Program-made: the position numbers and the translations under genes
Notes under the pieces: model-generated
Seen by the model: the letters and a program-made list of their open reading frames with translations, nothing else
Database searches by the model: none
Told to the model about the DNA's origin: nothing
In this document: positions 30,951-41,105 of the stretch, piece by piece
Layout: each line of letters opens with the position of its first letter
Numbering within the stretch: the stretch's first letter is position 1
NCBI GenBank assembly: GCA_022606425.2
Contig: JAHDVF020001592.1
Location: forward strand, 248,001-312,000
Direction of reading: 5' to 3'
DNA from: Lepidostoma basale
Lineage: Eukaryota; Arthropoda; Insecta; Trichoptera; Lepidostomatidae
Length of the DNA stretch: 64,000 nucleotides

Positions 30951-31030
30951 CCAAATCAAATCAAATCAAATCAGTTTATTTTCTCGAAAGATATTACAAA
31001 CAATTTTTATAGTTTAAGACATCTATTAAG
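30951..31030 (-). mobile_element. 3' end of a GATTT-tailed LINE
   Basis: AAATC repeats at 30953-30977 followed by AGTTTATTTTCTC; read on - this gives GAGAAAATAAACTGATTTGATTT. The same end occurs at 13497 and a related end near 6968. Confidence 0.55.
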
Positions 31031-31249
31031 AACAGGTAAAATATAACCTTTGGCGCCATAAAACCGTAACCCACCAGCTAAAGTAATGTGACCCCTACAG
31101 ATAATTTCCGGAGAAGGTAACAAGACATCAGTTCAGTTCATTTCCAGGAAATCACAAGGCACTATTAGAAAAATTAGAAGATACAAGGTCATATATTATA
31201 ATACGACTTTAGCTTTGTGACAAAAAACACTACTATTATTTTAAGAAAT

Positions 31250-31440
31250 GACGACCTTCGTGGCCAAGTGGTTAAGTGAATTGACTGCCACCCCGAAGGT
31301 TCCGGGTTCGATTCCCTGCGAGGGCTGTGTGATTCTCACACTGTCTTTGGTCTGGTGTAGAATTCACGTGACAATAAAATGGCGATAAATTAGCTACCTA
31401 TCACATGTAATTAGAATCATTATGATAGCTATAATACCCT
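31250..31440 (+). mobile_element. tRNA-derived SINE (family S)
   Basis: A box TGGCCAAGTGG at 31261-31271 and B box GGTTCGATTCC at 31305-31315, then TGTGATTCTCACACTGTCTTTGGTCTGGTGTAGAATTCACGTGAC and ATGGCGATAAATTAG. The head resembles a class II tRNA (CGTGGCCRAGTGGTTAAG, Ser/Leu-like). This is the typical pol III SINE layout. It is not a tRNA gene because the acceptor stem does not close. Confidence 0.8.
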
Positions 31441-31889
31441 TTACATCGATTCGGCTCATGCTGTCATGATGTAAACAGCGATTCAACAATTATAAAAAAA
31501 GACCCGCTTTTTAGTAAGTAAAAAAATCGCTGGAAAATCGCTCCCTAGTGTGGTAGCCGGATAAAAGCGTAGAGAAGCCACGAGGCTTGGTTCGTAAAAT
31601 ATTATAACAGCACTGCATATGCAGGATCAGGTGCCAAATAATTACCAAGTTTCATTTCCTGGAGTGGTTACGCAGCGAAGATAGGAATATTGCTTATTAA
31701 AACGAAGATCTTCGACTACAAAATGGCGATTTTATTATAAAAAAAGACATGTAAGGCAGATGAACGCGTTTAAAATAAAATTAAGAAACGGTCACTCAGA
31801 TGGTTAGAAAATACGGAAAAATGGTTTAACAGTTTTATACATATAGTATAAATGAAATTTATTATTATATTTAAATTTTTGGACCCACG
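31441..31889. other. Unassigned
   Basis: A short diverged LINE-A piece is possible near 31745-31830 (AAGGCAGATGAACGCG...AGACGGTCACTCAGATGG); otherwise nothing. Confidence 0.35.
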
Positions 31890-32224
31890 CTGGAGGATGG
31901 GACTTACAGAATTAAAAGAAACCTTGAACTTGAAGAACTAATCAACCAGGAAACAGTGGTGAGATTCTGTAAGTCTCAACGCCTACGGTGGGTTGGCCAT
32001 GTGAAAAAAATGCCAGAGAGTAGAACACCACAAATTATATCCAGATGGGTGCCCCGCGAAAAGAGACCAAGAGGCAGACCGAGGAAAAGATGGGCGGATT
32101 GCGTGGAACAAGATTGGGAGAAAATGGAAGGAGCTGGGGAATGGAGAGAGATGGCCAGAGACAGAAGTCAGTGGAGGAGGCCAAGTCCCACACCGGGATG
32201 TAGCACCGAGAAATGAATGAATGA
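31890..32224 (+). mobile_element. LINE family D C-terminal fragment with AATG tail
   Basis: The frame 31956-32216 reads VRFCKSQRLRWVGHVKKMPE, then RPRGRPRKRWADCVEQDWEK and MARDRSQWRRP, ending with a stop. A short AATGAATGAATGAA tail follows. It is well conserved for a LINE remnant, and only the C-terminal part is retained. Confidence 0.75.
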
Positions 32225-32225
32225 A

Positions 32226-32335
32226 GTATAAATGAAAAATTGAACAGAGGAAAACACGGCATGACGAAATTGATCAATTATTAAAAAGTGGTCATTTTCG
32301 ATGTCGTAGAAGTCTAGGAGATGTTCTTGAAGCAA
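32226..32335 (+). mobile_element. LINE-A scrap, diverged
   Basis: GAGGAAAACACGGCATGACGAAATTGATCAATTATTAAAAAGTGGTCA parallels the RKTWHDQINQILKVGH codons. Confidence 0.5.
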
Positions 32336-32386
32336 TGGAACCATTTAATTTCAAATCAAAGTCTAAAATGTGGACAATTATTGTAC

Positions 32387-32607
32387 CTAACTAACAAACT
32401 AACTAACCGTCACGTTGTCTTTCCGAAGGGGTAAGCAGAAAGAATGGACTACTACACTTTTCTTTCCTGGTACATTTCTCTCACTACCTCAACATTCATA
32501 CATCGTGTCATGCACGCGCGTCGATTTCTCTGACCCCTCACATGGCCGACATTCAATATTTGATTCATTTGATCGTGCCACGTTTTCCTCGGTCTTCATC
32601 TATTTTA
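32387..32607 (-). mobile_element. LINE-A 3' fragment
   Basis: CTAA-type tail, then minus-strand codons for the TWHDQMNQIL, NVGHVRGQRNRRACMTRCMN and V.EMYQERKV.. segments. Truncated within the GRPRKT box. Confidence 0.75.
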
Positions 32608-32611
32608 AGGT

Positions 32612-32765
32612 AAGGAAGTTGGCATCATCAGGTATTATAATTAACTAATTTATTGTAACATCTGATGATGCCAACATCGGTTGGGAAAACAGCGGTCGCG
32701 ACACTCTCAGTGAATAAAAATAAATTATGATATATTAACAGTGTTTTAAATTTTAACAGTAATAA
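32612..32765 (+). repeat. Repeat N pair, degenerate hammerhead-like
   Basis: GTTGGCATCATCAG (32619-32632) and CTGATGATGCCAAC (32662-32675) form a 14-bp inverted repeat. The right copy continues AUCG loop, GTTGG, GAAAA, CAGCGGTCGCG, so CUGAUGA is intact but the GAAA junction has shifted. Confidence 0.5.
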
Positions 32766-33117
32766 AATTTATTGATTACGAAATAATCAGGATGTTAATA
32801 CAATACTTTCTTATAAACAAGAGCGTATTTTGAAGAATGATTACTTTTGTTTTAATTAAAATGTCTTATTATCAGATATATTGCTATCTTTGATATATAC
32901 ATAAATTAGGGTGCGCTGAGCAAAGGGTTGTTCTGGCCCACCCTTCAATTCAAGTATTGTGGTGAATTGTTATTAATTTGTTTGTTTTATCAAACCCCGA
33001 GACAAGGGTGGCTCGTGGAGTTATGAAGTTGTTGGAAGTTTAGATCAAGGAATTCCTGGGCTTATGGGGTGTGCACAACATTGACGGTACGTGATTTATT
33101 ATATTATGGTTTAATGT
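32766..33117. other. Unassigned
   Basis: No supported feature. Confidence 0.4.
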
Positions 33118-33250
33118 ATAACTAACTAGCTATCACGCCGTGATAAGCAGAGAGGATGGACCACCATACTTATCTGTCCTGACATACCTCTCGAGTTCCT
33201 CTACATTCATACATCGTAACGTTCACGCCCGTCGATTTTTTGAACTTCGA
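33118..33250 (-). mobile_element. LINE-A 3' scrap
   Basis: TAACTAGCTATCACGCCGTGATAAGCAGAGAGG then diverged codons for RxACMTxC and NVEELERYVRT on the minus strand. Confidence 0.6.
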
Positions 33251-33959
33251 ATGTTGCCGTCTCTTAACCTAATCAGTAGCAATTTTGCTACGAAACAAAA
33301 AAAAACTACTAATATTTATACACAATATTTCAATTTCATACATATTTTTGTTCCACTCTACACTCTACATTCCCATTTATCTACCATATTACGATACACA
33401 AACTATTAAATACCTACTTAATCAATTTTACTCTGATATTTGATTAAAGGTTGACCTGTTGTTTTTACTGCCAGTTTATAAGACACATTTTGGGTTAAAA
33501 CAAACGTTATTTTCAAATAAATAAATAAATAAAAACTACCCCACCAGGTGAGAATCATTTATAGTGTGTAATATTATAATAAAATATTTTCGAATTAAGC
33601 TTCCTAATTTTTTATTTATTGATATATAATAAAACGAAAGGTTTTACCAATATTAAATTTTGAAATACGAAACTAAAAATATTATTTTGGAAAAAAACAT
33701 ATGTGTGACATAATATCAGGAACGTATTAGAGATGGTTCGACATTAAGAAGACGAGTTCTTTTCTAAAGTCGAGAGTATTTGTCCCCTGAATTTACTAAT
33801 ATATAAGACGTCGACCTAAGAGGAGATCGCGTTTAGTATCGAGTAAATATACAAACTCATCTACTTGTTTCAGATTTTCACCATAATGCTATTTTGAGAA
33901 ATAAAAATAATTTTATAAAAAGAATCAATTTCTAAGTATGGTGTATACCGAGTTATTTT
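33251..33959. other. Mostly unassigned; family K scrap
   Basis: 33765-33860 (GAGAGTATTTGTCCCCTGAATTTACTAATATATAAGACGTCGACC) resembles the 3' part of family K. The rest is A+T-rich. Confidence 0.4.
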
Positions 33960-34283
33960 AACCAACTAACTAACTAACTAACTAATCATCACGCCGTCCC
34001 CCCGAAGGGGTAGGCAGAAGGAATGGACTGCCACACTTTTCTTTCCTGACTAATTTCCCTCGCTTAATCAACATTCATACATCGTGTCATGCACACGCGC
34101 GATATTTCTCTGACTCCTCACATGGCCGACATTCAATATTTGATTTATTTGATCGTGCCACGTTTTCCTCGGTCTTCCTCTATTTTTGGTTCCATTTAGA
34201 TCGTTAACATACACTTTTTTTACAATTGTTTTTTCATTCATTCTTTTCATATGTCCAAACCATCTTAATGATCCTTTCATTAT
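33960..34283 (-). mobile_element. LINE-A 3' fragment
   Basis: Five CTAA units, then the minus frame 34280-34068 with MKGSLRWFGHMKRMNEKTIV, RGRPRKTWHDQINQIL and NVGHVRSQRN. A frameshift falls in the C-terminal part. Confidence 0.8.
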
Positions 34284-34489
34284 GAATTATTTTAAACTCG
34301 GAAAATTCGTTTTTGTGTTATAAATAAAGCTTACGTTCCACCACTGGCATACAAGAGAACATATATTATATAATGTAATATGTTTTGTGTACATAGACCA
34401 TGACGTAGTTATGTAAATTAATTAATTTTATTATTGTGTATTGTCTATAACCTGAGGCATTTGTTTGATATATAGAAAAAGAAGTTCTC

Positions 34490-34640
34490 GATATTTAGAA
34501 AAATATAATATATTAAACTGTTAAATTAAATAACTTTGTTTTTGTATCACAATTGTATTTTATTTTACGCGAGAGCTGTTTTATCAACCTATGTTGACAT
34601 CAAATGTCAAATTTTCGTGATTTTTCGAATCTTTATGTGT
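34490..34640 (-). repeat. Repeat N copy lacking the CUGAUGA side
   Basis: Read on -, upstream CACGAAAATTTGACATTTGATG joins directly to TCAACATAGGTTGATAAAACAGCTCTCGCG. Relative to 49745-49915 about 25 nt, including CUGAUGA, are missing between short TTGAT repeats. Confidence 0.55.
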
Positions 34641-34870
34641 TAGACACAGTGAGATAGAGTAGACAGAGAAGACGATTCTGGAGGGACCACATCGAGAGAA
34701 TGGATCCAGAAGAATTTCTAATATCGTGTTGCACGAGACTCCATAGAACCGTCGACCACCAGGACAACCACCAAAGAGATGGAGAGAAGGCTGGTCGTCT
34801 TCATCACATGAAGAAAGTTGATATCCTGCATAAACAGATCGCAAGATCTACAATCAGAAGAAGAATAATA
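34641..34870 (+). mobile_element. LINE family E C-terminal fragment
   Basis: Frames encode RQRRRFWRDHIERMDPEEF-like residues, HHQDNHQRDGEK (mutated GRPPKRW) and a GAAGAAGAATA tail at about 34857. Confidence 0.6.
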
Positions 34871-34985
34871 TATCTTCTTCTTCTTCTTCTTTAAAAGCCG
34901 TTGTCGTCCACTGCTGGACATAGGCCTCCCCTATACTTCTCCATGTATGACATGTCATACGGGGGGTGGTTGGCATTACAACTTC
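34871..34985 (-). mobile_element. LINE family H 3' scrap
   Basis: The minus strand has GEAYVQQWT followed by a GAA repeat tail. It meets family E tail to tail at about 34870. Confidence 0.65.
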
Positions 34986-35861
34986 ACGCTTGCCAGACGG
35001 GTTGGCGAGTTGTCCTTCCACGTTAGCCTTTGCATCAATATTATCCATCGAGGTTATTCACACTCTAATTTCTATTCTATTCGATTTCTAACATTGCTAC
35101 GCTGGAGGATTGATCTGATCCCAAGTACCTATCCACACCTCCTCGACTTTGGTCTCCCCTGGAAACTATGCGAAATAGTATATCAATTGGAATCAATTAA
35201 GCCGTTGATTAGAAATTTGATGAAAACAAATTCCGGATTCCAGATTTGAATTCAAATAAGCGCGCCAAGACGGTGCAGCAATGGCGGGAAATCGCTCTCT
35301 GGCGGGAAACGTCCGAGTCATCCGTCCAAAATGTCCGCTGCCCAAATTAACCCACATTTATTTATAGCCAAGATGATCCCAATACCGACTTAACTAAATC
35401 ACGAAATATCCGCAGTCCTACATTGCATTTCGTAACGACCGGTGAAAATGTAAAATATCTGTGGTTTACGTGTAAGAAAAAATCTTTAAAAGTGAAATCT
35501 GTGGATAAGTTCTAAATTGAAATATAAATCTCTTAACCCGCGCGCTAATGGAAAGATTTTGTACTTGAACTTAAAAAACCCACTTTCAAACATCGAACAT
35601 AATTGTATAAACAACGAATTTTTCTAGCCTAATTTTTTTTTTTAAAATCGAATCAATTTAAAATTTTGTGTTGTGACTATATTATTTCGTTGGTTTATGG
35701 GTTAGAACACTTATCCTTTGATCCCAGGTATACCTCTTCGGTCCTGGGAATCGCACGGTTGCTTCCTCCAATTATAGCTTACATTGAAAAACGTTTAAAA
35801 ATCAAAGTCTTTCTCTCTCTAGTATATATCATAATATATTTTTTTAATTAAGACGAATGAA
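34986..35861. other. Unassigned
   Basis: No domain in the short frames; 35260-35350 is richer in G+C but unrecognised. Confidence 0.4.
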
Positions 35862-35960
35862 AACGTCAGTTTTCTAGAAGTTTTATGATATTTAATGGGA
35901 ATTAGTATTCCTAGGGAATAAGTTTTATTACATTTTATGTGAATGATGTGTATAAACTTT
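35862..35960. repeat. MITE family P, fragment
   Basis: AAGACGAATGAAAACGTCAGTTTTCTAGAAGTTTTATGATATTTAATG and a second arm copy TTTTATTACATTTTATGTGAATGATGTG. Confidence 0.6.
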
Positions 35961-36009
35961 GAATTTGAAAAAAAAAGTTGTTTATTTTCCACTTTAATTT
36001 ATAAATTAT

Positions 36010-36472
36010 ATTAACTAACTAACTAACCATAACGCCGTCTCACCGAAGGGGTAGGCAGAAAGAATTTCTTTCCTGATATATTTCTCTCGCTTCCTCAACA
36101 TTCATACATCGTGTCATGCACGCGCGTCGATTTTTCTGACTCCTCGCATGGCCGACATTCAATATTGGATTTATTTGATCGTGCCACGTTTTCCTCGGTC
36201 TTCCTCTATTTCTGGTTCCATTTACATCGTTAACATATACTTTTTTTACCATTATTTCTTCGTTCATTCTTTCCATATGTTTAAACCATCTTAATGATCC
36301 TTTCATTATTTTGTTCATAACACCATCATTCGCATCGCATTCACTTCTTATATTTTTATTCGACACTGTCATACACAGAGTATCCACATATTCGTCTAAG
36401 AGATCTCATTTCTACTGCATTCATTCTACTTTCATCCTTCTTTTGCCAGTTCCATGCTTCGCTTCCATATAT
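36010..36472 (-). mobile_element. LINE-A fragment
   Basis: CTAA tail, then the minus frame 36387-36040 with VMNKIMKGSLRWFKHMERMN, RGRPRKTWHDQINPIL and MTRCMNVEEAREIYQERN. Upstream codons reach KDESRMNAVEM and SEAWNWQK. A small 3' deletion removes VWQSI. Confidence 0.8.
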
Positions 36473-36594
36473 ACCTTTAAACAATAATATTAACTTTACT
36501 TGGACCAGTTATTTTATACAACATTATTTACTAGTGTAGAGTGAACTAAAATATGTAAAGATAGGCGCGGGATTCTAGCATATATGCAAGTTCC

Positions 36595-36755
36595 GAAAAA
36601 TTGTCAGATGTGGTGGTCATAAGAAGGGCGGAATGGGGAATGTTGTTAAACATAAAGCGATCGCTGTCATAAGTCCTGTAAGCGCCTCGGCCACCACATT
36701 CTGTTCCCAGAAAAACGATTTACACCTTCGTCTCTATTGAGATACGATTAATCCT
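36595..36755 (-). repeat. Repeat M fragment
   Basis: Matches 47533-47817 in reverse: AAGTTCCGAAAAATTGTCAGATGTGGTGGTCATAAG to CTCTATTGAGATACGATTAATCCTT. Confidence 0.65.
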
Positions 36756-36809
36756 TATATATATAAAAAAAATAATAAATTTAAGTGGAACGCAAACATC
36801 CATCGTTGC

Positions 36810-36985
36810 TTATTTATTTAAGAAAATGACGAGTTTTGTCATGTTACAGATTTGATAATTCATCAACGAGGCGAAATATGTCATTTCAATAAAATAGAAT
36901 AAAACACATAGAAAACAGACGTTCTCATTCGTATTAATGTTTTAATATAGAGTTTTACATCATTGTTCAAGAAACAAGAAATCAA
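36810..36985. repeat. MITE family P fragment with one terminus
   Basis: GAGGCGAAATATGTCATTTC, CAGACGTTCTCATTCGTATTAATG and the end CATCATTGTTCAAGAAACA. Confidence 0.6.
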
Positions 36986-37149
36986 AACTCAACAGACAGC
37001 AGCTACAAATTAACCAAAAATTCAGACATACACAGACACTGGACCAGGAACTGCGACAGATATCACTTACCGAATGCACGAATTAAGACAGGACAATCAA
37101 GGATATTGAATAATGAACTGAAACTTTACAATGAACTACCAAAAGACAC

Positions 37150-37480
37150 AAGGAGTCTCACTATAAAAAAAATATATAGGAGTCTCACTATAAATGATTT
37201 ATAGAGCGCCATTTTTATGAATTAATCATCTCAAGGGCGCTGTAGCTCCATTTTGTGAACTAGTTGAAGATACATTTTTAGTTAATGTGAAAAATTTTGG
37301 TTCAGAATATAGATTTTGTTAAAAATAAACATTTTGTTAAAAATAAACATTTAGTTAAGATAAACATTTTGTCAAAAATATTAAAAAAAAATTTAAATGA
37401 ACGTTTTGTTAAGAATAAACATTTTTGTAAAAAATGAACATTCGGTTGAAAATAAACATTTTTGCTAAAAATAAATCATT
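37150..37480. repeat. Short tandem repeats and hairpin box
   Basis: AGGAGTCTCACTATAAA occurs twice (about 37151-37190). A 57-bp box with AGCGCC...GGGCGCT arms (37197-37253) recurs at 37914-37970. 37312-37475 is a minisatellite with a ~20-bp unit like AAAATAAACATTTTGTTA. Confidence 0.65.
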
Positions 37481-37820
37481 TTAGTATGGGGGATGCACCT
37501 GACGCAGTCGATCTCCATTTGCATCAGGATAGGATAGTTTGAACAGGTGCGTTTTGAGCCTCGATCTAAACTCTGACGGGTTATCAATGCACTTTAAGTC
37601 TGCAGGGAGAGCGTTCCAGGCCGAGGGGCCAGCTACAGCAAAGGCCCGGTCGCTGAAATTTGTGCGAGGATAACGCTTCGGTACGTACAATTTACCCATC
37701 GCAGAAGACCTTGCTGATCGCAATGTAGACTGCCTCGCATTCGGTTTCTCGGTGATGCAGAGTTCAGATATGTAGGCGGGTGCCATTCCATGCAGCGCCT
37801 TAAATACAGTCCAGCAGAGC
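37481..37820 (-). pseudogene. CR1/L2-like LINE C-terminal ORF
   Basis: The minus frame 37786-37481 reads AYISELCITEKPNARQSTLR, YVPKRYPRTNFSDRAFAVAG, PSAWNALPADLKCIDNPSEF and RSRLKTHLFKLSYPDA before a stop. That is the intact C-terminus of a CR1/L2-group RT. Everything N-terminal of it is absent. It is the best copy of the family also seen at 6138 and 11440. Confidence 0.8.
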
Positions 37821-37913
37821 TTATATTGTATTCTTTCCGGACATTTCAGCCAATCAATTTAAATTATTCCTGAAACATTATAAATAATAATATAATAATA
37901 TTTAATAAATTGG

Positions 37914-37970
37914 ATAATTTATAAAGCGCCATTTTTATGAATTACTCATCTCAAGGGCGCTGTAGAAAAT
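37914..37970 (+). repeat. Second copy of the 57-bp GCGCC hairpin box
   Basis: TTTATAAAGCGCCATTTTTATGAATTACTCATCTCAAGGGCGCTGTAG is nearly identical to 37197-37253 and lies on the other side of the CR1-like fragment in the same orientation. Confidence 0.7.
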
Positions 37971-38699
37971 GCTCCGTTTTATCAATCTTAATGTTTTGGC
38001 ACATAGTAAAAGTTCACAAATTATTTCCGAGAATTTGGGCGTTCCCTCATAAATCATCCTGTTGCACTTCACACAATTCACTGGACACTCGGACACTCGG
38101 ACACACATATGGCAACCATCTTTGAGGTCTCGACTCGGAAATAGCCGTTTAGAGACGTTTACACGATGCACTTTATATTAAAAACTTTCACGTATTTCAA
38201 CTTAATTTGTTCTTTTCACTGAAACTATACGTAAATAATTAATTTTGGATACACAAATTTGTTTGGATTCATTAAAAGGTGATAATAGATGTTAAATAGA
38301 CGCAAATGGAGTACTCAGACCCTCAAAATTTTATTTAAATAAGGAGCTATTTGAAAAAACGTTTAAAAAAAACAAATAATAATAAAAAAATCTATGTATT
38401 ACATTGAATACATAGCGTCCATCTTGTAAGATTGACGAAACATTTCATACAAACTAACTCGACACTAGTCCGCGCGGATTCCCGTAATTCCGTCTGCAGA
38501 TGCGACCAGTTTTCGACTTGTTCAGTTTTCTCTTGAAAACTCTTCCGAAGTATCCCGCTCCACATCAAAAGTTACAAGCTTTACGAATACGGTTAGCAGT
38601 TATGAATCTCCAAGTAAACATCAGTTAATAAGTTATGCTGCAACGTACATTTTAATATTACATAGAACTAAGTAAATAGCTACACTGTATAATATGAAT
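37971..38699. other. Unassigned
   Basis: No domain recognised. Direct GGACACTC repeats at 38081-38104 are short. Confidence 0.4.
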
Positions 38700-38900
38700 G
38701 TTTTCCAGAATGCTTGAGCTGATAGGGAATTGTTGGTCAATATTAAAGTCCGTAAGGTGTCACGTGATTAGGGGAATATGCATACCTCTTCCTTCGGCTA
38801 CTAATCATGGGCAATATAGACGTCAGCAGTTATCCTCGCTGCGGAAAATAAGGGATTGGACAGGAACGAGGAGAGTTGAGTACCAGTTCTTAGTTGTGTA
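38700..38900 (+). mobile_element. LINE family C-like scrap
   Basis: The frame contains RRQQLSSLRKIRDWTGTRRV, comparable to QMSWLLNMKEWTGIR in the 14.7 kb copy. Low similarity. Confidence 0.45.
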
Positions 38901-39079
38901 GGACAGATATGCTTTCGCTGCAATAATCGCTAACGTTCTCTCAAACCCGATGAGAACGGATTCACTGTCTTGAGCAGGAGAGTAAGAAAGGGTCACCATA
39001 AGAGTTTGGCAGGATAGGTAGGACGAATCGCCCCGAGCGAGGTGGACCTACTCCTTCTTCCCTTCTCTGAAAAGGAAGA

Positions 39080-39395
39080 TGAGTTGTGCGTGGATCGTCT
39101 TGGATCACCACATCGTCCAGATGCTTACGGGCTACGACAATTTTCGGGCCAGGCTCTTTGATTTTAGGATGGTGCCGGACTCGGAGTGTGTGTGCGATGG
39201 GGGTCCCAAACGGCCTTTCACGTCCTCTGGGAGCGTCGCCTCCTCAGGAGTGCGAGAGATAGGATGATTGAAGGCGTAAGAGTCGCGGTCCGCCCGGTCT
39301 GGAACTCAGACCTGACGAGCTTCGAGCACAACTTTAGATGTCTGAAGAACTTTGTGAGAGCGTGGACTGTTGTTTTTGCTGAGGTCGAACCTTAG
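39080..39395 (+). pseudogene. R1-like LINE C-terminal fragment
   Basis: Two + frames joined by a frameshift near 39190-39210 give LDHHIVQMLTGYDNFRARLF, DFRMVPDSECVCDGG, then FHVLWERRLLRSARDRMIEG. The QxLTGH...C.CG...T..H.L.EC pattern is the C-terminal cysteine region of R1/Jockey-group polyproteins, here missing some Cys/His. Confidence 0.65.
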
Positions 39396-39554
39396 GCGAT
39401 CCTCAATTTTAATCATAAGTAGTTTGAATTTGCTCGTTCGCTTTTTTGTTTATTTTTGTTATCTCTGGGACTGCTGTTCCTGGTCCATGTTTATTATTAT
39501 TGTTTTGATTTGTTTATTATTTCTCGACCGGATGTCGCCTTATATTTTTGTGAA

Positions 39555-39955
39555 ATCACCCGTCATCTTTTCTTTAGTCGATATATTTCAATTTGCGGTA
39601 CTGACTTTGAGTGCACCATTTATTTTGTTTCCAGCTACAACCCTTCTTCCGATATCTCTTGTAAACATGATTCCCAGATAAGCAAATTCGGTAACTTGCT
39701 CTAATTTCTCATAGTTTGCACTTATGTCACAATCCGTCATACATTCTTCCTTTTCAAATACCATAACTTTAGACTTTGACACGTTCATCACAAGGTCATA
39801 CTTATTGCATACTTCGTAAATTCTTGACACTTGGACTTGTAGTTCGTCCATGCTGATAGCGATTAAAACAGCGTCGTCTGCATATTGCAAGCAGCTGATG
39901 GACATATCGTCCATTTTCGGATTACTCAAATCCTCTAAAAAAACCCTTGGCATTT
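39555..39955 (-). pseudogene. LINE-A reverse transcriptase palm fragment
   Basis: The minus frame 39953-39588 contains ISCLQYADDAVLIAISMDEL with the YADD catalytic motif, then VMNVSKSKVMVFEKEE and EFAYLGIMFTRD, IGRRVVAGNKINGALKV. It covers the part of LINE-A that most copies lack. Both ends are truncated and no tail is present. Confidence 0.8.
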
Positions 39956-40142
39956 GTATAATAAATATATATAATAATAAAAGTACGTTTACCTGAACGC
40001 ATAACGTTGATGCTATTCAAATTGTAGTTCTATTTTAATTCCCATATTAACTAAATAATTTAATTCCAAGTGTCACGTTCCTAAATGGAATATTTTATGC
40101 ATAACGGAGTGAATGCGCGTTGAGAGTAATTAATAATTCAAG
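39956..40142 (+). promoter_or_regulatory. GRIK: Upstream region / probable 5' UTR of the kainate receptor gene
   Basis: Sequence between a LINE-A fragment and the signal-peptide exon. No TATA box, initiator or CpG-rich block stands out, so I infer only that the transcript start lies here or in a more distal non-coding exon. Confidence 0.3.
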
Positions 40143-40245
40143 ATGAAGGAAACGCGTGTGTATGGTGGGATGCTGGGGACTATATTCGTGCTGTGTTTGT
40201 TAGTCTGTGCCGTGAGAACACAGGATAAAAAGCAATTTAAAGTTG
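40143..40245 (+). CDS. GRIK: Kainate receptor exon 1: signal peptide
   Basis: ATG at 40143 opens MKETRVYGGMLGTIFVLCLL followed by VCAVRTQDKKQFKV. The basic N-terminus, a hydrophobic core of about 15 residues and the polar stretch after AVRT match a secretory signal peptide. The exon ends in phase 1 at a GTAAGT donor (40246), and its last G joins exon 2 as G|GT (Gly). This start was chosen because the preceding frame shows no better Met and the signal peptide directly precedes the receptor N-domain. Confidence 0.88.
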
Positions 40246-40276
40246 GTAAGTAAACAATAATTTCTTATGAATTTAA

Positions 40277-40565
40277 CTAACTAAAAAACTAACTAACCAT
40301 CACATCGTCTCCCGAAGAAGTGGGTAAAAATAATGGACTGCCACACTTTTCTTTTCTGACATATTTCTCACGCTTTCTCACGCTTCCATATATCGTGTCA
40401 TGCACACGCGTCGATTTCTCTGACATCTCACGTGGTCGACATTCAATATTTGATTTATTTGATCATGCCACGTCTTCCTCGGTCTTCCTCTATTTCTGGT
40501 TCCATTTACATCGTTAACTTATACTTTTTTACCATTCTTTCTTCATTCATTCTTTCTATGTGTCA
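40277..40565 (-). mobile_element. LINE-A 3' fragment in intron 1
   Basis: The tail (CTAA units) begins only about 30 bp after the exon 1 donor site. Minus-strand codons cover RGRPRKTWHDQINQIL and a mutated C-terminus (TCGTCTCCCGAAG end). Confidence 0.75.
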
Positions 40566-40569
40566 TTGT

Positions 40570-40655
40570 ACATTTTTTTTAAAATATCACATTTAAAAAA
40601 AAAATTGCGACACCTGTTTCGTCCATCTATATTTATATTGACAGTTTAAAAAAAT
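40570..40655 (-). repeat. Repeat N copy, hammerhead-like core lost
   Basis: The minus strand retains GATGGACGAAACAGGTGTCGCAA but the CUGAUGA side reads ACTGTCAATATAA. Confidence 0.45.
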
Positions 40656-40729
40656 TATCGGTATCATGTTGTCTCAAGGATATAATATGGAAAAACAAGT
40701 ATATGAGAACTGACAGTAATTTCAGAATA

Positions 40730-41020
40730 TATAAAACCTGCGTAAGGCCTATACTGACATTTAGAATTGAGAGATCTGCAAGGTGGAGGGTGTCGTGAGA
40801 TGGGGGAGACAACGCAGAAGATACTGGAATGCGCACGTGCAGAGGATAGATCCCACAGGAATCCCACACGCTGTGGCGCATCAGATTCCTGCCGGCTGCC
40901 GTTCCCCCGGAAGACCGCCGAAGAGATGGAGAGATAGTTGGGAGTTAACCTCTCAAGAGAGGCTGGCCTGATTTCAGGAACAGACCAAAGGTCTATAAGG
41001 AGAAGACGAAGAAGAAGAAG
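40730..41020 (+). mobile_element. LINE family E C-terminal fragment
   Basis: The frame 40783-40971 reads MEGVVRWGRQRRRYWNAHVQ, then RIDPTGIPHAVAHQIPAG and RSPGRPPKRWRDSW, followed by a GAAGAAGAAGAAG tail at about 41008-41020. This copy shows the family motif best. Confidence 0.75.
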
Positions 41021-41040
41021 TATAAAAAATATTGTAACAC

Positions 41041-41076
41041 CTGATGATGTCAACATAGGTTGACGAAACAGCTGTT
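41041..41076 (+). ncRNA. Hammerhead-like RNA motif (repeat N)
   Basis: CTGATGA 41041-41047, extra T, 6-bp stem II GTCAAC/GTTGAC around ATAG, GAAA 41065-41068, palindromic CAGCTG as minimal stem III, then TT as the UH site. All core bases are conserved. Stem I pairing is poor in this copy. Minimal hammerheads with a palindromic stem III are known to work as dimers in retroelement RNAs. Confidence 0.5.
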
Positions 41077-41105
41077 GCGCAAAATATATTTTTATTTAGT
41101 ATTTT

